Source: Pseudomonas mosselii (GTDB lineage: Bacteria > Pseudomonadota > Gammaproteobacteria > Pseudomonadales > Pseudomonadaceae). From it: a DNA stretch of 64,000 bases. A program made the position numbers and the translations under genes. Positions 41,245 to 49,919 of this stretch are shown here, one piece after another. Where the stretch lies: contig NZ_VAUO01000012.1 of assembly GCF_005796105.1 (NCBI RefSeq), forward strand, positions 6,430 through 70,429, written 5' to 3'. The notes under the pieces are model-generated. The model saw only the letters and a program-made list of their open reading frames with translations, made no database searches and had not been told where the DNA came from. Numbering within the stretch: the first letter of the stretch is position 1; each line of letters opens with the position of its first letter.

Positions 41245-43206
41245 TCAGAGCCTGAATGCGCGCACCGCCGTATTCAGCTCGCCTCCTAGCTTGAGCAGTT
41301 GCTCGCCTTGCTCGCGCCCTTCACCGATGCGTTGCAGGTTGTCGCCGCCGAGTGCGTGAATCCGTTCGCTGTGATCGCGGATCTCGCTCACCGCACCGCT
41401 CTGCTGTGCGGTCACGTCGGCGATGCGCACTGCGGTGTCGGCGATGGTTCGAATCGCAGCGACGATCTCGTCGAGCGCGCCGTCGGCCGATTGGGCCTGG
41501 TCAGCGGTGGCTTCAGCGTGCTCAAGCTGAGCCCGCATGCCCTGCACCGAGTCGCGCGCCGCCTGCTGCAAACGGTCGATCAGTGCCTGGATCTCGCCGG
41601 TGGCACCGGTGGTGCGTTGGGCCAGCGAGCGCACTTCGTCGGCGACCACGGCAAAGCCACGGCCCATTTCGCCGGCCCTTGCCGCTTCGATGGCGGCGTT
41701 GAGGGCCAGCAGGTTGGTCTGTTCGGCAATCGAACGGATCACTGTGAGGACGCCGCCGATGGTGGCTGACTCTTCGGCCAGTTGTTCGATCATGCGCGCA
41801 TTGCCTTGCACCTCGTCCACCAGCGAGCGCAGGCCCGACAGGCTTTGGCCGATCACCGCCTGGCCCTGTTCCACCGCACGGCCGGCATCGCGACTGGCAT
41901 CGGCAGCGGCGCTGGCATCACCGGCTACTTGCTGAATGGTGGCTTCGAGTTCGCCCAGTGCATCGCGAATCTGCGCGGTATCGCCGGCCTGGCGCTCGGC
42001 ACCCTCGTGCAGCGCGCTGCTCATGCCCGCCAGGGCGTGGCTGCTGCCTGCGACCTGTTCGGCGTTGTGCCGCAGGGTGCCGACCAGCTCCACCAAGTAC
42101 TGACGCAGGCGGTTGAGCGAGTCCTGGATATCGTGCAGCTCGCGGTTGGTCTTGCCCAGGGCGATGGGCTGGGCGAAGTCGCCCTCGGCCCAGCGGGACA
42201 GGGCCGGTGCCAACCCGGTGAGGGTGCGTGCCAGGCGCCGTTGCAGGGTGTCGATCAACAGGGCGATCAACAGGATCAGGGCGATCATCAATCCCTGCAT
42301 GATGCGCACCTCGGCGGCGATCTTCGCATGCTGGCCACGAACCTCGGGCTCAAGGCCGGCGATGGCCTGTTGCACCGCGTCCAGCTGTTGGTTGGTGCTG
42401 GCGGCCAGCGCAGTGCGCCGCTCGATCTGCTCGCGGGTGCGTTGCAGTTCGGCCGGGTAGCGGTTGAGCAGGCTTTGTAACTCGCGTTTCAGGCCGACCG
42501 CGACGTCTTCCTGCTGGCTGCTGCCCTGGGACGCCAGGCCCATCATCGCGGCGAAGTCGTCGGCACTGGATTCGGCGGCGCGGGTCACTCCCAGCAACGG
42601 CAGGCTGTCGATCCGTTGGGCCTGGGTGACGATCAGTTGCAGTTCGCGCTCGACCTCGCTGGCCAGCTCGGCGCGGCCACTGCTGACCAGCTTGTCGCGG
42701 GCTAGCGACAGGCGCCCCAGGTGCAGCGAGGCATCGAACAGCGGCGCGAGGTAACGCTCGCTCTCGCTGCTGCCGCTGTCTCGGGCGTAGCTGGCCAGTT
42801 GTTCGAAATTCGCCCCCAGCTCACGCTCGGCTTGCAGCAGCAGGGCTTGTGGGTCGCCGGCCAGCTTGCCAGCGGCGAGCAGTTCGTTGCCGGTGAAGGC
42901 CTGCAGGTTGTCCAGGCTGGGGCGTAGCTTGCCGGCCAGTTCCTCGGGCCAGTCGGCCAGGGCCGTTTGCAAGCGGGTGTTGGCTTCCACCGCTGCCGAA
43001 TGGCGCAGGGCGTCGCCGCTGCCCAGGTACGCCTGGATATTACGCGCCGCATCGTTTTGGAACTGCTGGGACAGGCCCAGGTAACGTTCCATCAGCTGAT
43101 AGGGGCGCTCCAGCGCACGCTGCGACCACCAGAGGGTGGTGCCCAGGGCGATACACACGGTCACCAGCAACAGGGTGTTGAAATTGGTCAGCCACTTCAG
43201 GCGCAT
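41245..43206 (-). CDS. ctpL: Methyl-accepting chemotaxis protein, CtpL-like
   Basis: The 653-residue chemoreceptor has a first helix (residues 9-28), a large helical periplasmic domain of about 270 residues and a second helix (MQGLMIALILLIALLIDTL, about residue 303). A HAMP domain and a long signalling coiled coil follow, with the conserved tip EQTNLLALNAAIEAARAGEMGRGFAVVADEVRSLAQRT. P. aeruginosa CtpL, encoded at the same place between dipZ and gcbA, responds to inorganic phosphate at low concentration. The ligand here is inferred from synteny only. Confidence 0.85.
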   Translation of the reverse strand: MRLKWLTNFNTLLLVTVCIALGTTLWWSQRALERPYQLMERYLGLSQQFQNDAARNIQAYLGSGDALRHSAAVEANTRLQTALADWPEELAGKLRPSLDNLQAFTGNELLAAGKLAGDPQALLLQAERELGANFEQLASYARDSGSSESERYLAPLFDASLHLGRLSLARDKLVSSGRAELASEVERELQLIVTQAQRIDSLPLLGVTRAAESSADDFAAMMGLASQGSSQQEDVAVGLKRELQSLLNRYPAELQRTREQIERRTALAASTNQQLDAVQQAIAGLEPEVRGQHAKIAAEVRIMQGLMIALILLIALLIDTLQRRLARTLTGLAPALSRWAEGDFAQPIALGKTNRELHDIQDSLNRLRQYLVELVGTLRHNAEQVAGSSHALAGMSSALHEGAERQAGDTAQIRDALGELEATIQQVAGDASAAADASRDAGRAVEQGQAVIGQSLSGLRSLVDEVQGNARMIEQLAEESATIGGVLTVIRSIAEQTNLLALNAAIEAARAGEMGRGFAVVADEVRSLAQRTTGATGEIQALIDRLQQAARDSVQGMRAQLEHAEATADQAQSADGALDEIVAAIRTIADTAVRIADVTAQQSGAVSEIRDHSERIHALGGDNLQRIGEGREQGEQLLKLGGELNTAVRAFRL

Positions 43207-43360
43207 AGCCGCGAACTTCCTGCGGGGGGAGTGGAGAGGTCGGGCCTGAAGTTATTGCTGTTTTATGACGAGGTGATGACGACAGGGGCTTGGCGCCATA
43301 AAAAGTGGCACAGTGCCATTTTGGTGGCTTTAGCGGCCTCGCCGGTCCGGCCCCCGAGCG

Positions 43361-44977
43361 TTACAGGTCGACCCGCACCACGCAGTTGCGTCCTGCATGC
43401 TTGGCCCGGTACAGCGCCTCGTCGGCGGCGCTGGCCATGCTCGGTGCATCGAGCTGTTCATCCAGCTGTACCACGCCTGCGCTGAATGTGCATTGCAGGT
43501 CATGCGGCTGGGCGGGGTAGTGGATCTCGGCGAACCGTCGACGGATTTCGTCGAGCACCTTATGCGCAGCCTCCAGCGGCGTGTTGGGCATGACGATGGC
43601 GAACTCCTCGCCGCCGTAGCGACCTATGAAGTCCGTCTTGCGCAGGCGTTGCTTGAGGAACAACGCCAGGCTCTTGATCACCCGGTCGCCCATAGGGTGG
43701 CCGTGGCGGTCGTTGATCTTCTTGAAATGATCGATGTCGAGCATCGCGAAACTCAGCGGCTGCTCTTCGCGGCGTGCACGGAAGCTACAGTCTTCGAGCA
43801 GTTGCAGGATGTGCGTATGGTTGTACAGCCCGGTCAGGCTGTCGCGGACCATACGTGCCTTGAGGTGGCGGGCACGGGCCGCACGGTTACGCACGGTGGT
43901 GACCAAGTGGCGGGCGCGGATCGGCTTGGTCAGAAAGTCATCGCCACCCTCGCTCATGGCGTCCAGTTGCTTGTCCAGGTCATCCTCGGCCGACAGGTAG
44001 ATGATCGGCACGCTGACGTAGCGGTCGTTGTGGCGAATCACCTTGGCCAGCTCGGTGCCGGTGCAATCGGGCATGTACATGTCGAGGATGATCAGGTCGG
44101 GCTGGAAGTCTGCCAGCTCGCGCATGGTGTGTACCGGCTCGGTGAGGGTGCGGGTGATGATACCGGCACCGTTGAGCAGGCGCTCGGTGTGCAGGGCTTG
44201 GGCGCGGGAGTCGTCGATCACCAGCACGCGGAACGGATCGTACTGGGTGGCGCTGGTCAGCAGCTCGACTTTCTCCAGCAGGCTCGAAGCCTCCAGGGTC
44301 CCGGTGAGAAACTCCTGGCCGCCGGCGCGTACCGCCGCCAGGCGGGTCAGCGTATCGGTCTCGTGAAGGCTGAAGAACAGCAGTGGGATCGATTGCTCCA
44401 GTGCTCGCTGCGCCTGTGCGGCCAGTTGCAGGCCAGCGCCTGGACCGGCGAAGTCGACGTCCATGACAATCGCCGCAGGCAAGCGCTCGCTCATGGAGGC
44501 GTGGAATGCTTCGGGGCTGCACAAGGCTTGCACGCTCAGGCCGAAGAACTCCAGTTGCTGGGCCAGGCGTTCTGCGCGGTCATGGTCCTGCAAGACGATA
44601 TACACCGGCTTGCGCAGCGGTGGCAGTGGCACGTTGTCGAGTTGGTCGCCCTTGCGCAGGCCTGTGCGCGAGAGGCGCTGCATCAGGTTGTTCAGCTCGC
44701 CGATGAGTTCTGAATTCAGGCGTGCGCCGTTCGCCTCGATAGCTTGCAGCGTCTGGGCGATGGATTGCGACAGGCTGCAGTGCTGAGGTTGCTCAAAGCG
44801 TTCGGCGTAGCGTTGCAGGCGCAGGTTGGCTTCGCACAGCTCGCCCAGGCCGGCACTCGACCACTCGCCGCGCTGCTGGCGTTGCCAGATTTCGAGGATT
44901 TGTCGGGCTTGGTGAATGACCCGTTGGGCGAAATGCTGCTTGAGGCGCTCGTGGCTCGGCTCGGCTGGCTGGGTCAT
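43361..44977 (-). CDS. gcbA: Response-regulator diguanylate cyclase GcbA
   Basis: This 538-residue cytoplasmic protein has two receiver domains. The first is at about 124-240 (D173 in VMDVDF, but a degenerate acidic pocket); the second is at 250-365 (VIDD at 253-256, D299 in ILDMYMPD). A GGDEF domain follows with RYGGEEF (G455-F459) and the inhibitory I-site RKTD at 446-449. It makes cyclic di-GMP and promotes surface attachment in pseudomonads. The first 110 residues are helical. The divergent DUF2333 gene starts about 250 bases away, and that gap holds the promoters of both. Confidence 0.93.
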   Translation of the reverse strand: MTQPAEPSHERLKQHFAQRVIHQARQILEIWQRQQRGEWSSAGLGELCEANLRLQRYAERFEQPQHCSLSQSIAQTLQAIEANGARLNSELIGELNNLMQRLSRTGLRKGDQLDNVPLPPLRKPVYIVLQDHDRAERLAQQLEFFGLSVQALCSPEAFHASMSERLPAAIVMDVDFAGPGAGLQLAAQAQRALEQSIPLLFFSLHETDTLTRLAAVRAGGQEFLTGTLEASSLLEKVELLTSATQYDPFRVLVIDDSRAQALHTERLLNGAGIITRTLTEPVHTMRELADFQPDLIILDMYMPDCTGTELAKVIRHNDRYVSVPIIYLSAEDDLDKQLDAMSEGGDDFLTKPIRARHLVTTVRNRAARARHLKARMVRDSLTGLYNHTHILQLLEDCSFRARREEQPLSFAMLDIDHFKKINDRHGHPMGDRVIKSLALFLKQRLRKTDFIGRYGGEEFAIVMPNTPLEAAHKVLDEIRRRFAEIHYPAQPHDLQCTFSAGVVQLDEQLDAPSMASAADEALYRAKHAGRNCVVRVDL

Positions 44978-45224
44978 GTCCTGACTACTTATTGGAGGAG
45001 GGGTGCAGGTTCGATGATGGCTCTATGCTAGCACCGCTTTTCCGGCAAGCGAGTGCCTAGTGTCAACAAAGTGTTCAGGGAGCATTATTCAGTTATTGAC
45101 CTGTTGGTCGCTTATACGAAAGGCGGCGTCTGCTTTATAGTGCTGGCATTCGGGCTTGCCGTGGCACCCTGACAGCTGTCGGTGGTCCAAGCCCTGAACC
45201 GTCGTGAATCTCAAGGACAATGCC

Positions 45225-46292
45225 ATGCTGGACTGGAAAAATCGTGAGGCCAACGCTGAGCCCCGCGAGCGCGCAGAACCCCGTGCCTCAGCCACCCGCA
45301 GCTACCTGGGCGGCCTGTGGAGCCGTGCCTTGGGCACGGTGATCGGCTTGTACCTGGTGGTGTGCATCGGCTTAGGCTGGTACTGGAGCGAGGAGCCTGC
45401 GCTGTTCCCGGTGCAGCAGAACGCCCAGACTGCCGCTGAGCGCAACGGCCAGCAGATGGTGATCGGCTACACCACCATCGAGACCCTCAAGACCGTCGCG
45501 GGCACCCTGCTCGACAAGCCGGGCGGCTACATCTCCAATGACCGTTTCCCGCCAGGCCTGTGGATGGACAACATGCCGAGCTGGGAATATGGCGTGCTGG
45601 TCCAGGTGCGTGACCTGTCGCGCGCGCTGCGCAAGGACTTCGCCCGTTCCCAGTCGCAGTCCACCGAAGACGCCGACCTGGCCAAGGCCGAGCCGCGTTT
45701 CAACTTCGACAACAAGAGCTGGATCCTGCCGTCGAGTGAGTCGGAGTTCGAAGAGGGCATCAAGTCGCTGACCCGTTACCAGGTCCGCCTGGCCAAGGGC
45801 GACCAGGGCGCGATCTTCTACACCCGTGCCGACAACCTCAACAACTGGCTGGGTGATGTCGCCACCCGCCTGGGCTCGCTGTCGCAGCGCCTGTCGGCCA
45901 GCGTGGGTCGGGTCAAGCTCAACAGCAACCTGAAGACCGAAACCGTGGTTGCCGGCCAGGCGCCGCAGGTTGACGAGGAAGTGGTCGAAACCCCGTGGTT
46001 GCAGATCGATAACGTGTTCTATGAGGCCCGTGGCCAAGCGTGGGCGCTGTCGCACCTGCTGCGTGCCATCGAGGTGGACTTCGCCGATGTGCTGGCGAAA
46101 AAGAACGCGACTGTCAGCGTGCGGCAGATCATCCGCGAGCTGGAGGCCTCGCAGGAGGCGCTGTGGAGTCCAATGGTGCTCAACGGCAGCGGCTTTGGCA
46201 TGTGGGCCAACCACTCGCTGGTCATGGCCAACTACATTTCCCGCGCCAACGCTGCCGTGATCGACCTGCGCCAGCTGCTGTCGCAAGGCTGA
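45225..46292 (+). CDS. DUF2333 membrane-anchored protein
   Basis: The 355-residue protein has a charged cytoplasmic N-terminus. One helix follows at about residues 35-55 (LGTVIGLYLVVCIGLGWYW), then a large soluble part. Family blocks are YTTIETLKTVAGTLLDKPGGYISND, LWMDNMPSWEYGVLVQVRDLSRALRKDF, and ALWSPMVLNGSGFGMWANHSLVMANYISRANAAVIDL. DUF2333 has no known function; it lies beside gcbA in P. aeruginosa too. The ATG at 45225 was chosen over 45204 because AAGGA stands 7 bases before it. Confidence 0.9.
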   Translation: MLDWKNREANAEPRERAEPRASATRSYLGGLWSRALGTVIGLYLVVCIGLGWYWSEEPALFPVQQNAQTAAERNGQQMVIGYTTIETLKTVAGTLLDKPGGYISNDRFPPGLWMDNMPSWEYGVLVQVRDLSRALRKDFARSQSQSTEDADLAKAEPRFNFDNKSWILPSSESEFEEGIKSLTRYQVRLAKGDQGAIFYTRADNLNNWLGDVATRLGSLSQRLSASVGRVKLNSNLKTETVVAGQAPQVDEEVVETPWLQIDNVFYEARGQAWALSHLLRAIEVDFADVLAKKNATVSVRQIIRELEASQEALWSPMVLNGSGFGMWANHSLVMANYISRANAAVIDLRQLLSQG

Positions 46293-46293
46293 G

Positions 46294-46830
46294 ATGCCCA
46301 TCAACCCCGCCGAGGTCGCGCATCGCGCGGCCTCTGATGCCGAGCTGGTGGCTTGGGTCGACGCGCATGATCAGCTGTTGGGCGCATTGCCCAGGGCTGA
46401 ACTGCGCGAGCGTGGCCTGATCGGGCGCTGCACGTTCATCCTGTTGTTCAACCGTGCCGGTGAGCTGTGCGTGCACCGCCGCACGCTGAGCAAGGCGCTG
46501 TATCCGGGGTATTGGGATGTGGCGGCAGGTGGCATGGTGGGGTATTTGGAAAGCTATGAAGATTCGGCGGCCCGCGAGCTTGAAGAAGAACTGGGTGTGA
46601 GTGGCGTGGCGCTGCGCTTTCACGAGAAGTTTCACTTCGACCAGCCGGGCAACCGGCTCTGGTGCGCGGTGTTCTCGGCGGTGTGGGACGGGCCTTTGCG
46701 CTTGCAGCCCGAAGAGGTGATGGAGGCGCGGTTCATGCCGGTGGCCCAAGCCCAGCAGGAGAGCGCGCGCTTGCCGTATTGCCCGGACTCGCTGGTGGCC
46801 TTGCAGCGCTACCTCGCCAATACCGTGTAG
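46294..46830 (+). CDS. NUDIX hydrolase
   Basis: This 178-residue protein has a complete Nudix box at residues 80-102 (G-x5-E-x7-REL-EEELGV). RCTFILLFNRAGELCVHRR and YPGYWDVAAGGMV give it the look of the YfcD/isopentenyl isomerase-like group. The enzyme would hydrolyse a nucleoside-diphosphate-linked substrate; the substrate is unknown. The start lies one base after the DUF2333 stop, so the two are almost certainly cotranscribed. Confidence 0.92.
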   Translation: MPINPAEVAHRAASDAELVAWVDAHDQLLGALPRAELRERGLIGRCTFILLFNRAGELCVHRRTLSKALYPGYWDVAAGGMVGYLESYEDSAARELEEELGVSGVALRFHEKFHFDQPGNRLWCAVFSAVWDGPLRLQPEEVMEARFMPVAQAQQESARLPYCPDSLVALQRYLANTV

Positions 46831-46895
46831 GCGCACGGCTTGGGCGATAAGCCGATGAGGTCGCTAAACCTGCGCAAAATGCCGCAATCCGGTAC

Positions 46896-46924
46896 TTAGC
46901 AACCGGCGGATTTATCGTTACACT
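46896..46924 (+). promoter_or_regulatory. Sigma-70-type promoter upstream of the SUI1 gene
   Basis: TTAGCA (46896-46901) and TACACT (46919-46924) are spaced by exactly 17 bases. This places a transcription start near 46931, about 110 bases before the GTG of the SUI1 gene. The region has no coding frame of note. Confidence 0.55.
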
Positions 46925-47043
46925 GCGCGCCCTTTTCGGGCTGTCGCAAGATCTTGCGGCAGTAGCGCCGCCCCTGCCAGAGTGGGGCTTCGCGGTCGGC
47001 TCCCGTCGACCAGTTTTTTTGTCCTCGGCAAAGAGGAACAAAA

Positions 47044-47415
47044 GTGTCCAAGAAAGCTTCTTCCTTCGCCGCCCTTGGCGGTCTGGTCTATTCCACCGAT
47101 GCCGGTCGGCACTGTCCTGACTGTAGCAAGCCGGTGGATGCCTGTGTGTGCAAGCAGCAGTTCGTCGCCGAAGGTGATGGTATCGCGCGCGTGCGCCGTG
47201 AAAGCAAGGGCCGTGGCGGCAAGACCGTCACCACCATTAGCGGTGTACCGCTGCCCCTCGATCAGCTCAAGGAACTCGCCAGCACGCTCAAGCGCCGCTG
47301 CGGCACTGGTGGCGCGCTCAAGGATGGGGTCATCGAGATCCAGGGCGACCATGTCGAGTTGCTCCTCGGCGAGCTGATCAAACAGGGTTTCAAGGCGAAA
47401 AAGTCCGGCGGCTGA
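47044..47415 (+). CDS. SUI1/YciH-type translation initiation factor-like protein
   Basis: This 123-residue protein has a Cys-containing N-terminal segment (CPDCSKPVDACVC, residues 24-36) that may bind zinc. A SUI1 fold follows, with RVRRESKGRGGKTVTTISGVPL and LKRRCGTGGALKDGVIEIQGDHVELLLGELIKQGF. It is the bacterial relative of eukaryotic eIF1 and can affect start-codon choice in vitro. It starts at GTG 47044. Its place upstream of speA is the same in P. aeruginosa. Confidence 0.93.
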   Translation: MSKKASSFAALGGLVYSTDAGRHCPDCSKPVDACVCKQQFVAEGDGIARVRRESKGRGGKTVTTISGVPLPLDQLKELASTLKRRCGTGGALKDGVIEIQGDHVELLLGELIKQGFKAKKSGG

Positions 47416-47566
47416 GGCCGTGACGCGATTTTTTGCCCAGCGCTTTCTAAACTCGTTTCCGTGCACGGGGTCTACCACCGGGCATGGACGAATCGTCATT
47501 TTCAGCTTCTACACTGCGCCCGCCCACTGCTGGGCAGTGTCTTCGACTTATCAATGGGGGACGTGA

Positions 47567-49480
47567 ATGTCCGTACGACGCACACGCAAAGACGATGGTA
47601 GCCAGTGGACCGTGGCCGACAGCCGCAGTGTTTATGGCATCCGCCATTGGGGCGCAGGTTATTTCGCCATCAATGACGCCGGGCGCGTCGAAGTGCGCCC
47701 CAACGGTCCGGGCAGCGCCCCGATCGACCTTTTCGAGCAGGTTCAGGAGCTGCGCCAAAGCGGCCTGTCGCTGCCGTTGCTGGTGCGTTTCCCGGACATC
47801 TTGCAAGACCGCGTACGCCAGCTGACCGGCGCCTTCGACGCCAATATCGCGCGGCTTGAGTACCAGAGCCAGTACACCGCGCTGTATCCGATCAAGGTCA
47901 ACCAGCAAGAAGCGGTGGTGGAGAACATCATCGCCACCCAGAACGTTTCCATCGGCCTGGAAGCCGGCTCCAAGCCCGAGCTGCTCGCCGTGCTGGCGCT
48001 GGCGCCCAAAGGCGGCACCATCGTTTGTAACGGCTACAAGGATCGCGAGTTTATCCGCCTGGCACTGATGGGCCAGAAGCTGGGCCATAACGTATTCATC
48101 GTCATCGAGAAAGAGTCCGAAGTGGCCTTGGTGATCGAAGAAGCCGCAGAGCTGAAGGTCAAGCCGCAGGTGGGCCTGCGCGTGCGCCTGTCGTCGTTGG
48201 CCTCGAGCAAGTGGGCCGACACCGGGGGTGAAAAGTCCAAGTTCGGCCTGTCTGCCGCGCAGCTGATTTCGGTGGTGCAGCGCTTCCGTGACGCTGGGCT
48301 CGACCAAGGCATCCGCCTGCTGCACTTCCACATGGGTTCGCAGATCGCCAACCTGGCCGACTACCAGCACGGCTTCAAGGAAGCCATTCGCTACTACGGT
48401 GAACTGCGCGCGTTGGGCCTGCCGGTGGACCATATCGACGTTGGTGGCGGCCTGGGCGTGGACTACGACGGTACCCACTCGCGCAACGCCAGCTCGATCA
48501 ACTACGACATGGACGACTACGCCGGCGTGGTGGTGGGCATGCTCAAGGAGTTCTGCGACGCGCAGGGCCTGCCGCACCCGCACATCTTCTCCGAGAGTGG
48601 CCGCTCGCTGACCGCGCACCACGCCATGCTGGTGATCCAGGTGACCGACGTCGAAAGCCACAACGACGAAGTGCCGGTGATCGAGAACAAGCAAAGCCTG
48701 CCCGAGACCGTACAGTGGCTGGCCGACCTGCTCGGCCCGACCGACATTGAGATGGTCACCGAGACCTACTGGCGCGCCACCCACTACATGGGCGACGTGG
48801 CAGCGCAGTACGCCGACGGCAAGATCAGCCTGTCCGAGAAGGCCCTGGCCGAGCAGTGCTACTTCGCCGTGTGCCGCCGCCTGCACAACTCGCTCAAGGC
48901 CCGCCAGCGCTCGCACCGCCAGGTGCTGGACGAACTCAACGACAAGCTGGCCGACAAGTACATCTGCAACTTCTCGGTGTTCCAGAGCCTGCCCGATACC
49001 TGGGCGATTGGCCAGGTGCTGCCGATCATCCCGCTGCACCGCCTGGACGAAGAACCGATGCGTCGCGCGGTGCTGCAGGACCTGACCTGCGACTCCGACG
49101 GCAAGATCAACCAGTATGTCGATGAGCAGAGCATCGAGACGAGCATGCCGGTGCATGCGGTGAAGGTCGGCGATGATTATCTGTTGGGTGTGTTCCTGGT
49201 GGGCGCGTATCAGGAAATCCTCGGCGACATGCACAACCTGTTCGGTGACACCGACTCGGTGAACATCTACCAGAATGCCGACGGCAGCGTGTACCACGCC
49301 GGTATCGAGACCCACGACACCATCGAGGACATGCTGCGCTACGTGCACCTGTCGCCGGAGGAGTTGATGACCCACTACCGCGACAAGGTCGCCAGCGCCA
49401 AGATCAGCGCCCGCGAACGCACCCAGTTCCTGGATGCGCTGCGGTTGGGGTTGACGCGGTCTTCGTACTTGTCTTCTTGA
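47567..49480 (+). CDS. speA: Biosynthetic arginine decarboxylase SpeA
   Basis: This 637-residue PLP enzyme makes agmatine from arginine, the first step to putrescine. The PLP lysine is K110 in YPIKVNQQ. RLSSLASSKWADTGGEKSKFGL, HFHMGSQIAN, DVGGGLGVDYDGT and SESGRSLTAHHAM are family blocks. The C-terminus TQFLDALRLGLTRSSYLSS is complete. The leader contains the hairpin cactgc-tgg-gcagtg near 47526 and a TACACT -10-like box near 47510, with no clear -35. Confidence 0.96.
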   Translation: MSVRRTRKDDGSQWTVADSRSVYGIRHWGAGYFAINDAGRVEVRPNGPGSAPIDLFEQVQELRQSGLSLPLLVRFPDILQDRVRQLTGAFDANIARLEYQSQYTALYPIKVNQQEAVVENIIATQNVSIGLEAGSKPELLAVLALAPKGGTIVCNGYKDREFIRLALMGQKLGHNVFIVIEKESEVALVIEEAAELKVKPQVGLRVRLSSLASSKWADTGGEKSKFGLSAAQLISVVQRFRDAGLDQGIRLLHFHMGSQIANLADYQHGFKEAIRYYGELRALGLPVDHIDVGGGLGVDYDGTHSRNASSINYDMDDYAGVVVGMLKEFCDAQGLPHPHIFSESGRSLTAHHAMLVIQVTDVESHNDEVPVIENKQSLPETVQWLADLLGPTDIEMVTETYWRATHYMGDVAAQYADGKISLSEKALAEQCYFAVCRRLHNSLKARQRSHRQVLDELNDKLADKYICNFSVFQSLPDTWAIGQVLPIIPLHRLDEEPMRRAVLQDLTCDSDGKINQYVDEQSIETSMPVHAVKVGDDYLLGVFLVGAYQEILGDMHNLFGDTDSVNIYQNADGSVYHAGIETHDTIEDMLRYVHLSPEELMTHYRDKVASAKISARERTQFLDALRLGLTRSSYLSS

Positions 49481-49564
49481 GCGAGTAAGCCAGGATTTTC
49501 ATCATCCCGGCTTACTTGAATGGTAGGGGCCTGCGATCAGCGGGATCTGGATTTTGGAAACGCT

Positions 49565-49682
49565 CACCACCTGTGGTCTTGTTGACCGTGGGTGGTGATC
49601 CACAAACACACCGATAGCTGCCCGCAGAGACAACCCCTCTTCTACCTCCTGCCGAATGAGTCGTTACCATCAGCGTTGATGG
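49565..49682. repeat. Two inverted repeats in the AT-richer gap after speA
   Basis: The first (49565-49597) has arms CACCACC and GGTGGTG with an inner GGTC/GACC stem. The second (49667-49682) is CCATCA-GCGT-TGATGG. They lie in a 439-base gap between speA and the glucan synthase gene, which has no convincing ORF. The first could end speA transcription, though it has no T-run; the second could be a binding site. No other feature was seen in this gap. Confidence 0.5.
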
Positions 49683-49919
49683 CTGACTAAGTTCACTGAT
49701 TGTCTTCTTTTCATCGTTTTCAACGCGTTCCCGCACCGTGCAATCATTTAAGGCAACCGCCGAGCGCTATGTTCAATTGTCAACTGGCAAAAATGTCAGC
49801 TGTGTGAGTAGTCGTACAAGGTCATGATCACTCTCAGTGATGCCTTAACGTCGAATCACTTGAGCATGTCACGACGGGAAGCGCTGTTCTGCTTCTGCGC
49901 CTAGATAATGAGGTGTGAG

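Noticed and set aside
49512..49736. A 74-codon minus-strand frame in the gap after speA
   Set aside because: No ribosome site, no homologue recognised, and it crosses inverted repeats; judged non-coding.
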